Of a stretch of 14,472 nucleotides of DNA, positions 1-7,164 are shown in pieces. The position numbers were made by a program, and so were the translations under genes. Each line of letters starts with the position of its first letter. Position 1 is the stretch's first letter. Location of the stretch: positions 1 through 14,472 of the forward strand of contig JAJYAH010000088.1 in the NCBI GenBank assembly GCA_021779635.1, read 5' to 3'. This DNA comes from Pseudomonadota bacterium (GTDB lineage Bacteria > Pseudomonadota > Alphaproteobacteria > Rhizobiales > Xanthobacteraceae). The notes under the pieces are model-generated. The model made no database searches and was not told the DNA's origin. It saw only the letters and a program-made list of their open reading frames with translations.

Positions 1-634
1 GGCCGCGCTCGCCCATGGTGACGCCACCGACCCGGCAGCCGCGGCTCTTGAGGTAGTCCAGCATTTTTTCCGGCGTCAGGTCCATCTGTTCGCAGAGCCG
101 TTCGGCGACGATGGCGACGTCGATGAATTCCAGCAGCTCGTGAGTATTGGTGCGCAGGCCCCCGCCATCGAGCGAGGTCAGGATGCCGGCCTCGCGGCAC
201 AGTTTCGCATAATGGATGGCGGCGTCCGGCTGGTGACCGTCGACATGCAGCGCGCGGCAACCGCCGAGGTTCAGCATCGGGAAAGGGTGGATATGCTCAT
301 CGTCGCGGCAGCGCACGATCGCCCGCTTGCCGTCCTTTGGCATGATGAACGACAGCGACGAGGAATTGACCTTGCGCGGGTGGATCGAAATTCCGTACTT
401 CGCGCTCATGTCCTGGAACATCCGCCCCAGCCAGTCATTGGCGACCGTGGCGATCAGGTCCGGCACGATTCCGAGCTTGGCGCAGCAGAACGCCGCCGTG
501 ACCGCGTTGCCGCCGAACGAGACCGCATAGGCCGATGCGACATGTTTCTCGTCACCGGTCGGCATGTGGTCGGTAATGAAGGTGACGTCGATATAGGTCT
601 GTCCGATGAAGAGGGCCTGCATAAAGTTATCCAT
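1..634 (-). CDS. PfkB/ribokinase-family sugar kinase, 3' end cut by window edge
   Basis: This gene reads on the minus strand from ATG at 634 off the left edge, so about 211 N-terminal residues are visible. The protein opens MDNFMQALFIGQTYIDVTF, the usual first beta strand and substrate-binding segment of PfkB kinases. It continues with SFGGNAVTAAFCCAKLG around residues 39-55, the N-terminal PfkB Gly-Gly signature. Members phosphorylate sugars or nucleosides with ATP in the cytoplasm. The C-terminal motif with the catalytic Asp lies outside the window, so neither the substrate nor intactness can be judged. The start is uncertain: GTG at 637 is directly in frame upstream, ATG at 622 is in frame downstream, and none has a strong Shine-Dalgarno. 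It is divergent from the dehydrogenase gene across about 150 nt, which presumably holds both promoters. Confidence 0.85.
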   Translation of the reverse strand, partial: MDNFMQALFIGQTYIDVTFITDHMPTGDEKHVASAYAVSFGGNAVTAAFCCAKLGIVPDLIATVANDWLGRMFQDMSAKYGISIHPRKVNSSSLSFIMPKDGKRAIVRCRDDEHIHPFPMLNLGGCRALHVDGHQPDAAIHYAKLCREAGILTSLDGGGLRTNTHELLEFIDVAIVAERLCEQMDLTPEKMLDYLKSRGCRVGGVTMGERG

Positions 635-786
635 CACGCGTTGAAGGGTGGTCCCGGCCGGCGCCATACATTAGCACCGGTTATCGCAGGAGTTTCGCCA
701 AAATTATTCGCAAATGGGCGCACCGTATCGCTTGAGATAACCCTGTGGCGGGACTACGACCGACGTCCAGACAGAGAGAACGAGGC

Positions 787-2049
787 ATGATGAGCGTCTA
801 TTCCGGCCCGGTGTTCGACATGGCGGCCGACCAGTTCGGTGTGATCGCGAACCATCTGTCGATCCCGATGGACGAACGCGACCGGCTGCTGCTGCCGAAA
901 CGGGCGATCACTGTTTCCTGTCCGATCCACCGCGACGACGGCTCGATCGCGGTGTTCGAGGGCTATCGTGTCCAGCACCATCTGACCCTCGGCCCCACCA
1001 AGGGCGGCACCCGATTTGCACCCAGCGTCGATATCGGCGAGGTGGCGGCGCTGGCGATCTGGATGAGCTGGAAATGCGCGCTGGTGGGCTTGCCCTATGG
1101 CGGCGCCAAGGGCGGGATCAGGGTCGATCTTTCGACCATTTCCAGGCGCGAACTGGAGGCGCTGTCACGGCGCTACATGCAGGAGATGATTCCATTCGTC
1201 GGGCCGCATACCGACGTGATGGCGCCGGACATGGGCACCAACGAGCAGGTGATGGCCTGGTTCATGGACACGTATTCGATGTATCAGGGCCGCACCGTGA
1301 CCGAGATTGTCACCGGCAAGCCGGTGGCCTCCGGCGGTACGCTTGGCCGGCGCGAAGCCACCGGGCGCGGCGTCGCGTATCTGGCGAGGCGCGTGATGAT
1401 GGAATGCGCGATCGACCTGAATGGTGGCACCGCCGTGATTCAGGGCTTCGACAATGTCGGCTCCTACGCAGCCCTCGGGTTGCATCAGTTCGGTCTCAAG
1501 GTCATCGCGGTCAGCGACGCCACCGGAGCGCTCTATGATGCGGCCGGCCTCGATATTCCGGCGCTGATGCGGCACAGCGAACAGCATGGCAGCATCGCCG
1601 GGTTTTCCAACCAGTTGCAATTCGATCCTGCGCAAATTCTCACATTGTCCTGCGATGTGCTGGTGCCGGCGGCGATGGAGCGCGTGATAGACGCGCGCGT
1701 CGCGGCAAACCTGAAATGCCGGGTGCTGGCGGAAGCCGCCAACGGCCCGACCACGCCGGATGCTGATCTGGTGCTGGAAAAACGTCAGGACGAGATTTTC
1801 CTGATACCGGATATCCTGTGCAATTCCGGCGGCGTGGTGGTCAGCTATTTCGAATGGGTGCAGGATCTGCAGCAATTGTTCTGGGAGGAAGAGGAAGTGA
1901 CGCGGCGCGAATATCATATCCTCGACCGCGCGTTCGACCAGATGGTAGCGCGCGCGAAGGCCGACAAGATTCCACACCGCACCGCCGCGATGGCGATCGG
2001 CGTGGAAAAGGTCCGTGCCGCAAAGGCCACGCGGGGACTTTTTCCATGA
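787..2049 (+). CDS. Glu/Leu/Phe/Val dehydrogenase (glutamate dehydrogenase type)
   Basis: This is an NAD(P)-dependent amino-acid dehydrogenase of about 420 residues, the normal family length. It would catalyse reversible oxidative deamination of glutamate or a similar amino acid in the cytoplasm. Visible motifs are LGPTKGGTRF with substrate-site Lys72, the family signature LPYGGAKGGIRVD with catalytic Lys108, and MAPDMGTNE with the catalytic Asp148. The Rossmann dinucleotide-binding turn follows at about residues 219-225. That turn reads GFDNVG, where the family normally has GFGNVG. I chose ATG 787 (ATG 790 is equally possible) because the purine-rich AGAGAGAACGAGG lies just upstream. The frame is open back to 745, but those residues do not look like the family. 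The stop overlaps the next start (ATGA, 2046-2049), implying co-translation. Exact substrate preference cannot be read from the sequence. Confidence 0.93.
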   Translation: MMSVYSGPVFDMAADQFGVIANHLSIPMDERDRLLLPKRAITVSCPIHRDDGSIAVFEGYRVQHHLTLGPTKGGTRFAPSVDIGEVAALAIWMSWKCALVGLPYGGAKGGIRVDLSTISRRELEALSRRYMQEMIPFVGPHTDVMAPDMGTNEQVMAWFMDTYSMYQGRTVTEIVTGKPVASGGTLGRREATGRGVAYLARRVMMECAIDLNGGTAVIQGFDNVGSYAALGLHQFGLKVIAVSDATGALYDAAGLDIPALMRHSEQHGSIAGFSNQLQFDPAQILTLSCDVLVPAAMERVIDARVAANLKCRVLAEAANGPTTPDADLVLEKRQDEIFLIPDILCNSGGVVVSYFEWVQDLQQLFWEEEEVTRREYHILDRAFDQMVARAKADKIPHRTAAMAIGVEKVRAAKATRGLFP

Positions 2050-2888
2050 TCAGCGGTCTGGATCACATCGTCCTTCTGACTGGCGATATCAAGGCCGGCG
2101 CCACCGCCTACCAGACGTTGCTTGGGCGTGCGCCGGCGTGGCAAAGCAGCGGCGATGGCGTCGAACGCGTGCTGTTCACGCTCGACAACATGACGCTTGA
2201 GCTGATGTCGCCCCGCGGCGATAGCGCCACCGCGGACCGGATCCGTACCGTGCTTGCCGAACAGGGCGACGGGCTCGCAAGCCTCTGCTTTCGAACGCCC
2301 GACATCGCCAGGATGCACCGCAGGCTCGATCGGCTCGCGTTGAAGCCGGAACCGATTGCCGACGCCGACAGCCACGATACCACGACGGGCGCTGTTTTGT
2401 CGTGGAAGCGAACCCGTGCTGCGACCGAATCGACGCGCGGCGTGCGCCTGTTTTTCCTTGAACTGGCCAATGAACGCCCGCGCTCGGCCGCGACCGCCGA
2501 CGCGCCGATCACCGCGATGGATCATGTCGTGGTCTCGACCGCCGATCCGGAACGGGCGGCAGCCCTTTACGGCGCGCGGCTCGGGCTCGACATGGCGCTG
2601 GACCGCTCGCATCCGGATTGGGGCCGGCTGATGTTCTTCCGTTGCGGCGATCTGATCGTGGAGGTCGTGCACCGGCCGGGCGCCAGTGCGGACCCGGCGC
2701 AGGACAGGCTCTGGGGCCTGAGCTGGCGCGTCGCCGATATCGATGCGACGCGGGCGCGGCTCGTATCGGCGGGCGTCGATGTGTCCGATGCGCGCACCGG
2801 CCGCAAGCCCGGCACGCGGGTGCTGACGGTGCGCAACGGCACCTGCGGCATTCCCACGCTGCTGGTGGAGCGGACGGCGCGGCCCTGA
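2046..2888 (+). CDS. VOC-superfamily (glyoxalase/dioxygenase fold) protein, two modules
   Basis: This is a 280-residue cytoplasmic protein starting at the ATG that overlaps the dehydrogenase stop by four bases. Two vicinal-oxygen-chelate modules are visible. The first begins ISGLDHIVLLTGD at residue 2, followed by MTLELMSP. The second begins ITAMDHVVVSTADPERA near residue 157 and continues through DLIVEVVHRPG. The paired Asp-His and Glu positions are the usual metal-ligand positions of the fold. The architecture resembles the glyoxalase-like proteins that act on, or bind, small metabolites. The actual reaction is not evident. Overlap with the dehydrogenase gene implies a shared transcript and a possible role in the same pathway. 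A weak six-base inverted repeat follows the stop without a T-run, so it was not called as a terminator. Confidence 0.85.
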   Translation: MISGLDHIVLLTGDIKAGATAYQTLLGRAPAWQSSGDGVERVLFTLDNMTLELMSPRGDSATADRIRTVLAEQGDGLASLCFRTPDIARMHRRLDRLALKPEPIADADSHDTTTGAVLSWKRTRAATESTRGVRLFFLELANERPRSAATADAPITAMDHVVVSTADPERAAALYGARLGLDMALDRSHPDWGRLMFFRCGDLIVEVVHRPGASADPAQDRLWGLSWRVADIDATRARLVSAGVDVSDARTGRKPGTRVLTVRNGTCGIPTLLVERTARP

Positions 2889-3033
2889 TCCCGGACCGGT
2901 TCCAGGGTCCGTGGCGGGCATCGCTCGGTGGTTGAGCTGTGTGTCCGCACCCAAACGCAACGCCATGTCATGCAATATTCATGAGCTTGCGCTCAGAATG
3001 CTCCAGGATTTACCCGTTCCAGGCATGGCGCCC

Positions 3034-3840
3034 ATGAAAAATGATACTGCTGTGTCGAGGTCCAAAGCCGACGTCGGCGATCAAGCGGGGCTTACCAACG
3101 CGTTGCTTGCCACGGCTGCGACCGTCGGTGTCGTCGTTGCCGGCGCCGCCCTGCTTGAGGTGGCCCTCATTCCAGGCGTGCTGATTGGCGGAACCGCGGT
3201 GCTGGCGCCCGAATACCTGCCGAAGCTGGGTCGGAGCGTGCGGTCGCTGCTCAACTCAAGCTTCCGGCGGCGGGTCGAGCCAGCGGTTCCACTGCCGGTC
3301 CGCACCGACATCAACGCGGCGCTCGCCCCCGCTACGGTCACGCGGGCGATCGCCAAGACCATCACGTTTCGGATTATCGTCACGACCCTGGACTTCACGG
3401 TCAACTACGTGGTGCTTGGCGAACTCGCCACCGCCGCGGGTCTGTCGGCCTTTGCCCTGGTCGCCGGCCCCCTGTTTTATCTTGGCCATGAAACGGCCTG
3501 GAATTATTTCGGCGTTGCCGACGGGCAGGTTGATCTCACGGTGGTATTGCCGCTGCGGCCGGACGCCGAGACGCTGGCGGCCGCGCCGGGAGGATTTACG
3601 ATCAGCCGTGCGTTGGCCAAGACGATCACCTATCGCACCATCGCAACGATCGTGGACTTCACCACCAACTACGTCGTCGTCGGCGATCTTGTGACCGCGG
3701 TGGGGCTGTCGGCCTCCGGCTTCATCCTCGGTCCCTTTGTGTATCTCGGCCACGAGAAGGCCTGGGAATTTTATGGCTCGCGCGGAAAGCGCCTGCCTGA
3801 ATTGGTGCCGCCGGCCGAACTGCTGCCTGCGCCGGGCTAG
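3034..3840 (+). CDS. Membrane protein with two tandem DUF2061 repeats
   Basis: From ATG 3034 (MKNDTAVSRS) the protein is about 268 residues. A long hydrophobic Ala/Val/Leu-rich stretch lies at about residues 22-58. Two copies of a DUF2061-like membrane module follow, at about residues 101-160 and 189-248. Each carries AKTIT-F/Y-R, then DFT-x-NYVV, then YLGHE-x-AW. DUF2061 proteins are small predicted membrane proteins of unknown function, so none is assigned. The start is uncertain: the frame is open back to a GTG at 2911, with in-frame ATGs at 2965, 2998 and 3025, and none has a good Shine-Dalgarno. The start at 3034 was preferred because the earlier residues show no membrane or family character. 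The TAG stop shares CTAG with the convergent gene. Confidence 0.75.
   Translation: MKNDTAVSRSKADVGDQAGLTNALLATAATVGVVVAGAALLEVALIPGVLIGGTAVLAPEYLPKLGRSVRSLLNSSFRRRVEPAVPLPVRTDINAALAPATVTRAIAKTITFRIIVTTLDFTVNYVVLGELATAAGLSAFALVAGPLFYLGHETAWNYFGVADGQVDLTVVLPLRPDAETLAAAPGGFTISRALAKTITYRTIATIVDFTTNYVVVGDLVTAVGLSASGFILGPFVYLGHEKAWEFYGSRGKRLPELVPPAELLPAPG
3334..3777 (+). repeat. Intragenic tandem duplication of the DUF2061 module (3334-3513 and 3598-3777)
   Basis: Each copy is exactly 180 nt (60 residues), separated by an 84-nt linker. The two translations align without gaps and share AKTIT, DFT, NYVV, AGLSA/VGLSA, YLGHE and AW at equal spacing. This points to an internal duplication. The copies have diverged at many positions, so the duplication is not recent. 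Confidence 0.8.
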
Positions 3841-4871
3841 ACGCGCGCAGGTTCCACGGTCGCGATCCCGCGCAACAAGCGGCCAAGCAGGTCCGATCCG
3901 GTGATAATCCGCTTTTGCGGCCCCCAGAACAGGATCAGATCGTTTTCAATCACGTCATCCTCGGGGCTTTCCTGCACGACTTTCATGCGTCCAATGACGT
4001 CGCCGAGCCGCGCCTTCATGTCCCGGATCACGATGGGGCGATGCCAGTAGGCCGTCGGATCTTTGGAAAGTTCATCGAACAACGCATCGCGAAGAAAATG
4101 ATGAGCGTCGAGCACGAAAACCGGCTCGCCGCTGGCCATGTCGGTGATGATCACCCATTTCATGCCGGAGGCATCGACCTGTCGCAGGAATGGATCGCTG
4201 GGAGAGCGATCGAATTGCGGCAAGACGCATCGTTCATTTGCGAACGGCAGACTCAATATGCTTTGGGCGTGGATGAGTTCGCCCTCATCGCAGATCGGCA
4301 CGTCGTCGAGGTCGAGAAAGTTCTGCGCTCCGGTCGCTTCCAGTCGCCCGATCTCTCCGCCGCTCGCGCCATGCCGTGCAATCAAGAGCCGGATGTCGTG
4401 TTCTTTCATATACGCAATGCCTTCTGAGCCAAGCCACCAGTCGAGCAGCATGGCTGTCGGCTTGGCGAGCGGAAACAGGATGACGCGATAGAAATTGATG
4501 AACGGCAGGAATCGCGAGGTCATTCGCAGGGCGTTGCGCGAAAAATAGGCCTGCGGAATGATTTCGCCGAGCAGGGTGATTACGAATGCCGAGAAGAAGA
4601 ATGCGCCAACTCCCGTCAAGACGGAATCCGAGAGCAGCGTCAGCAAGACGTTGGTGGTGACATTCCCCCATATCACCGTCGCTAGCACCTGATTGGCGTT
4701 CTTGCGGAGCTCAAGCACCTTGACGGCGTCGGTATTTCCCCCATCGGCCTCGATTTGAAGGCGCAACAGACTGAGGCTGAAGATGGCCAGGTTGAGACCG
4801 GCGAACAGTCCGGACTGCAAGATACAGGCAATGACACCCAGCCAGGCCCCGTAGGTTGAGATCGAAGACAT
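3837..4871 (-). CDS. DUF21/CNNM-like (CorC/HlyC-related) membrane protein
   Basis: This is a minus-strand protein of about 344 residues from ATG 4871 (MSSISTYGAWLGV). An in-frame GTG at 4880 is the alternative start. The N-terminal half is strongly hydrophobic, with membrane segments near residues 8-35, 60-85, 90-115 and 130-150. It contains GEIIPQAYFSRNALR, the hallmark of the DUF21 transmembrane domain found in CNNM and CorC proteins, which are linked to divalent-cation transport. The C-terminal half is soluble and falls where a CBS pair would be, but the CBS sequence is degenerate. No clear CorC_HlyC transporter-associated domain is visible at the end. Ion transport is therefore plausible by family but unproven. 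The gene meets the DUF2061 gene tail to tail with shared stop bases. Confidence 0.82.
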   Translation of the reverse strand: MSSISTYGAWLGVIACILQSGLFAGLNLAIFSLSLLRLQIEADGGNTDAVKVLELRKNANQVLATVIWGNVTTNVLLTLLSDSVLTGVGAFFFSAFVITLLGEIIPQAYFSRNALRMTSRFLPFINFYRVILFPLAKPTAMLLDWWLGSEGIAYMKEHDIRLLIARHGASGGEIGRLEATGAQNFLDLDDVPICDEGELIHAQSILSLPFANERCVLPQFDRSPSDPFLRQVDASGMKWVIITDMASGEPVFVLDAHHFLRDALFDELSKDPTAYWHRPIVIRDMKARLGDVIGRMKVVQESPEDDVIENDLILFWGPQKRIITGSDLLGRLLRGIATVEPARV

Positions 4872-5046
4872 GATTAGCACCGCGCTCTGGTTGGAAAGAT
4901 CGATCGGCTTGACGCTGGACCGTTATCGCACACTTCCAGGCCTCATTGCGTTGCCACGACGGCAACGGCCAGGCTCAAGCTGTGCTCACGTCAGCTTCCA
5001 ATTTTCCGATCAGAACCCGAATAGAAACGGTTCGTCACGAGGGCGT

Positions 5047-5240
5047 GACGTCCTGGTGCCTGCCAGAGACGTCCTCGACAACGGGATCGGGACGGCACGA
5101 TCGATATCAAATCGGTGCGCGAGGCGGTCGAGGCGCACGGCTTCGCCGGCTATTCCGGGATCGGGATTTTTTCCAGCGACTGGCGGGGATGACCGGATGA
5201 TGAGGTCTTGCAGACACGCATTGCGCCGCATTGGTCAGTG
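5047..5240 (+). pseudogene. Decayed C-terminal remnant of a sugar-phosphate isomerase/epimerase (TIM barrel)
   Basis: No intact gene occupies 4872-5362. Within it, the frame starting at 5047 reads DVLVPARDVLDN, close to the DWLVPTRDLLND-type segment of xylose-isomerase-like TIM-barrel epimerases. The match then moves to another frame at about 5091, reading DGTIDIKSVREAVEAHGF, then GYSGIGIFSSDW. An in-frame TGA at 5190 follows, and then PDDEVLQT, which matches the usual family ending (…DPDEVLQT). One frameshift plus one stop and the absence of the N-terminal two thirds mark it as a pseudogene. The likely family is the IolE/IolI-like sugar-phosphate isomerases, recognised from memory of the family pattern. 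The remaining flanks (4872-5046 and 5241-5334) show nothing I can identify. Confidence 0.6.
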
Positions 5241-5362
5241 GTTCAACTTCGCCGAACCGAAATGCTTTGTTAATGATCTCCGTAAAGGTAAATCAGTGGT
5301 TTACGTTGACGATCCGAGCCGGTGACCCATTCATGTGGGCAGTTCGCACCCCGAGGCACACG

Positions 5363-5392
5363 ATGAAATTTCACGCGTTTATGTTGCCATGA
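5363..5392 (+). other. Nine-codon reading frame overlapping the secreted-protein start (uORF or frameshifted N-terminus)
   Basis: ATG 5363 has the best Shine-Dalgarno in the area, GAGG six bases upstream. It encodes MKFHAFMLP and stops at TGA 5390-5392, overlapping the next ATG (5389-5391) as ATGA. The peptide has the basic-then-hydrophobic beginning that the downstream signal peptide lacks. One inserted base near 5387 would fuse them into a normal signal peptide. It is either a coupled leader ORF or the true N-terminus separated by an indel. Confidence 0.5.
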
Positions 5393-5745
5393 TCGCCGCC
5401 GCCGTCGCGGCTGTTGCGCTTCCGACCGCCGCGTCCGCAGGATGCTACAGCTGCTACGCGCCACCTCCGCCTTGCGGCACCTGTTATCAGGCCCAGGTCG
5501 TGCCGCCGCAATACCGCACCGTCCAGGAAACCGTGATGGTATCGCCCGGTGGCGTCATCGCCCATCGCACGCCGGCTCAATACCGGACCGTGATGGTGCC
5601 GCAGACCGTGATGGTTGCTCCGGAAGGCGTTCAGTACGAGCGCATTCCTGCTCAATACGGGACCCGCGAGCGCGTTGAGATGGTCGCACCCGCCCGCACT
5701 TATTACGTGCCGGTTCCGCCGCGCTGCAATTCCTGCGGCTACTGA
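5389..5745 (+). CDS. Small secreted Cys/Tyr/Pro-rich repeat protein
   Basis: This frame encodes about 118 residues from ATG 5389. It starts with a hydrophobic Ala/Val segment ending LPTAASA, a good signal-peptidase site before GCYSCYAPPPP. The mature part carries three degenerate repeats of about 24 residues built on PxQYRTV…TVMVxPxGV (QYRTV at residues 41 and 64, QYGT at 89). It ends with a Cys-rich PPRCNSCGY tail. Such proteins are common as exported hypothetical proteins in Bradyrhizobium relatives, and no function is known to me. The signal peptide lacks the expected basic residue in this frame. A well-placed Shine-Dalgarno (GAGG, 5353-5356) instead serves ATG 5363 in another frame (MKFHAFMLP, stop 5390-5392), so the N-terminus may be frameshifted. 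The frame remains open upstream to GTG 5335. Confidence 0.7.
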   Translation: MIAAAVAAVALPTAASAGCYSCYAPPPPCGTCYQAQVVPPQYRTVQETVMVSPGGVIAHRTPAQYRTVMVPQTVMVAPEGVQYERIPAQYGTRERVEMVAPARTYYVPVPPRCNSCGY

Positions 5746-5790
5746 TAGCGGGATCGGCGACCAACGATCGATCTCGCCGTCACTTCCACG

Positions 5791-5840
5791 AATGCCCCGA
5801 TAGCGACGATGCCGCCGATGTCGGGGCATTTTCGTTTGTG
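5791..5840 (+). terminator. Rho-independent-like terminator after the secreted-protein gene
   Basis: A perfect ten-base inverted repeat, AATGCCCCGA (5791-5800) and TCGGGGCATT (5821-5830), is separated by 20 nt and followed by TTCGTTTGTG. It sits 46 nt past the TGA at 5745, between convergent genes. The minus-strand side lacks a T-run, so it most likely serves the plus strand. Confidence 0.75.
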
Positions 5841-5875
5841 TCGGTAAGAAAGGTCCACTTCTCGATCACCTGAGG

Positions 5876-7117
5876 TCAGTCGGCACGGCTAGCTTCATCG
5901 CTTATCTGTGTTACGCAAGCGGCTGTGGCGTTGGGGCGCCATTTTGCGTGCCGCTGCCTCGCAACCGCCAGCGAAGCCACATCGCGCAGTCTCCGGACCC
6001 ACCACTCGTCCAAACGGGCGAGCGGGTAGGCGGCCATCAGGGTGAGCGCGATGAAAAGTATGAATGCCGCCGGCGCTGCGACCATGTTGTCGAAGCGCGC
6101 CGCCAGGCCGGCATGCATAGGCGAAACGAGCCCAAGCAAAATCGGCAGATGCACGAGATAGACCGGAAATGACAGCCGTCCTAACAGCGCGGCGGTCGGC
6201 CCGGCCAGACTGCTGCGGATCGGACTGCAAAATAGAACCAGCACCACGATGGCAACCGCAGCGATGCCATGCAGCAACGGCCCGGTCGTCGGCGAGGCAA
6301 AGCGCGCCATAAAGGCATAAAAGCCGACGGGCTTCGAATATCCATCATAACCGCAGAGCACGATCACCAAACCGACGGTGCCGAGAGCGATGGGCAGGCG
6401 CCACGGACTCATGAAAGCCAGAGCGGAAGCTGCGGTGTCGCGTTCCATATAAATCCGTGCGATGAGCACCCCAGCAACCAACATGGCATAATAGATGCCG
6501 CCTTCGCCGGTCAGCGTCGCCGTCAACAGGATGGCGATCGCGCCGATCACCATGGCGCGGGGAAAAGATTTCTAGAAAATCAGGAGAAGGCCTGTGGCAT
6601 AGGCCGCGAAGCTGCCGAACAGCTCGTAATGCATGGTCCACAGCGCCGCGTTGAAATTGGTGCTGCCAGCGAAAAACGTCGAGAACACACCTTCGATCAA
6701 TGCGCTTCCGATCACCGATGTGCCGGGCTTGAAGACGGCGGCGCCAAACCACGAATGGTCGTGATAGAGGCCGAGCATCAAGAATATCGCCGACAGGACA
6801 TTGACAATGGCCACCAATGGAACGAGCCGCGGCCAGCGCTTTGCAGCACCTGCCAGCAGCTGGCCCCAGTCGCGGTTTTCCACGGCGTGGAAGGTCAGCA
6901 CAAAGCCGGACAGGACGAAAAAGATCGCCACAGCCGCCGACCCGTTGACCAGCGCGAACAGCGGCGTCCGCACCATCGCGATCGGATCGTCGGGGAAATT
7001 GCGCCCGTGCAGGCGCGGCGCAACAACCAGCAGAAAATGATGGAACAGCACAATCACGGCCGCAACGCCGCGGAGCGCTTCCAGCTCCATCAGCTTAGGA
7101 TGACCGGGCTCCGACAT
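5876..7117 (-). pseudogene. Acyltransferase-3 (OafA-like) membrane protein, interrupted by an in-frame TAG
   Basis: The minus-strand frame from ATG 7117 to TGA 5876 would encode about 413 residues of an integral-membrane acyltransferase-3 protein, a normal family size. The N-terminus has LEALRGVAAVIVLFHH (residues 12-27) with the family Arg and His, then FFVLSGF (66-72). The C-terminal half has SFPVYLVHLPILLG, the typical late membrane segment. Members transfer acyl groups to sugars or other cell-surface or natural-product acceptors. Codon 182 (6572-6574) is TAG, while the frame is intact on both sides (LLLIF, stop, KSFPRAMVIGAI). This looks like one nonsense change, giving a 181-residue fragment and a possible downstream restart at ATG 6553. 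GGGG about eight bases before ATG 7117 may act as Shine-Dalgarno. The gene starts 47 nt after the 72-aa peptide gene and may belong to the lanthipeptide operon. Confidence 0.8.
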
Positions 7118-7164
7118 GTAACAGCCCCAACAAGATCGCAAACGTTCGGTGAGCGTCGCACGGA

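Noticed and set aside
140..790. 216-codon plus-strand open frame
   Set aside because: It is antisense to the PfkB kinase, whose translation has clear family motifs.
2891..2911. Inverted repeat CGGACC/GGTCCG after the VOC gene
   Set aside because: Only six base pairs and no T-run, so it is not convincing as a terminator.
5281..5305. CGTAAA…TTTACG inverted repeat upstream of the secreted-protein gene
   Set aside because: The arms are short, with no second copy or known operator match. It could be a regulator site, but evidence is too thin to call.
4870..5325. 151-codon plus-strand open frame
   Set aside because: Only about a dozen codons (DVLVPARDVLDN) look protein-like, and they belong to the decayed isomerase. 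The rest is Arg/Ser-rich noise.
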